Assembly: GCA_012839585.1 (NCBI GenBank)
Contig: DUNB01000043.1
Coordinates: 1 to 64,000 of the forward strand
DNA length: 64,000 nucleotides
From: Alcaligenaceae bacterium
GTDB taxonomy: Bacteria > Pseudomonadota > Gammaproteobacteria > Burkholderiales > Burkholderiaceae_B
Reading direction: 5' to 3'
A model generated the notes under the pieces. The model was not told where the DNA came from. It was given only the letters and a program-made list of their open reading frames with translations, and did not search any database. The translations under genes and the position numbers were made by a program. Numbering within the stretch: the stretch's first letter is position 1; each line of letters opens with the position of its first letter. Positions 63,801-64,000 of this stretch are shown piece after piece.

Positions 63801-64000
63801 TTAGTTTTTTTCAGCAAATTGATTCAAATGACAAGACAGCACATCGGCGATTGCTCTATCGTCTAAACCACGAGCTTTTAGATCTGCCGCCAACGCATCC
63901 ACGTTCACATCAACCAACTGACGTGTCGCACCATTTGGACGATCCTCGCGCTTAATGCGGAAGTTAAACTCACGCTCCGGTGTGGAATACACCTGATAGC
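63801..64000 (-). CDS. C-terminal part of an uncharacterised protein
   Basis: An open reading frame runs off the window edge; the ORF track's GTG at 63992 is probably internal, because the upstream frame stays open (YQVYSTP). About 66 residues are visible: REFNFRIKREDRPNGATRQL followed by a helical end (LKARGLDDRAIADVLSCHLN). No family recognised. Spacing to the terminator shared with the ABC operon makes it a plausible real gene end. Confidence 0.5.
   Translation of the reverse strand, partial: YQVYSTPEREFNFRIKREDRPNGATRQLVDVNVDALAADLKARGLDDRAIADVLSCHLNQFAEKN

Overview
The window looks like chromosomal DNA of a betaproteobacterium, most probably Burkholderiales near the Alcaligenaceae with moderate GC. 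This is inferred from gene content and neighbourhoods: argS-SPOR-dsbA, smg next to topB, DUF1840, a Lys/Ala-rich H1-like tail, aceK with glyoxylate genes, and the DUF3482/DUF2868 pair. No rRNA, tRNA, CRISPR array, transposase or phage gene was seen. No stretch over 300 bases lacks a gene or a recognisable leader.

Layout. 1-98 is a perfect palindrome at the window edge, probably a fold-back or assembly artefact. It sits inside a truncated feruloyl-CoA-synthase-like gene. 51-7502 (minus) is a catabolic operon for an unidentified aromatic compound. In transcription order it encodes a meta-cleavage hydrolase, a two-subunit class III (LigAB-type) ring-cleavage dioxygenase, a Rieske ferredoxin, ring-hydroxylating dioxygenase alpha and beta subunits, a cis-dihydrodiol dehydrogenase, a nitronate-monooxygenase-like flavoprotein, a 2-keto-4-pentenoate hydratase and a CoA ligase. 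A divergent TetR gene follows, with two palindromic operator candidates between. 8337-13930 holds a LysR regulator, a HAD phosphatase, an NCS2 permease and an SLC13-type transporter. 13959-18929 (minus) is a five-gene LemA-TPM-TPM-DUF2868-DUF3482 operon of unknown function. 19215-25679 holds rhlE, prfC, two uncharacterised genes, and leuA behind a leucine-rich leader peptide with attenuator-like structures.

25866-33075 holds DUF1840, a large Sec-exported RHS protein ending in a Tle1-like lipase domain with no evident immunity gene, then argS, a SPOR protein and dsbA. 33244-35513 (minus) holds metC and a metallo-beta-lactamase-fold hydrolase. 35588-44012 is a leucine/isovalerate degradation block: a LiuR-type MerR regulator with operator, isovaleryl-CoA dehydrogenase, aceK (inserted), thiolase and both methylcrotonyl-CoA carboxylase subunits. 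The hydratase and HMG-CoA lyase steps are absent here. 44103-50389 holds smg, a convergent multi-TM DUF2157/GDYXXLXY protein, topB with an H1-like tail, and a SET-domain methyltransferase.

50493-54400 holds divergent AMP nucleosidase and malate synthase G. 54544-55539 is an AT-rich glycosyltransferase gene that looks acquired. 55645-58073 (minus) holds an argD-like aminotransferase and dinB. 58194-63681 is a complete five-gene dipeptide/oligopeptide ABC importer. The 3' end of an unidentified gene closes the window.

Most interesting leads: topB with its H1-like tail next to a SET methyltransferase; the leuA leader; the exported orphan RHS-lipase; the LemA/TPM/DUF2868/DUF3482 membrane GTPase operon; and the aromatic operon of unknown substrate.
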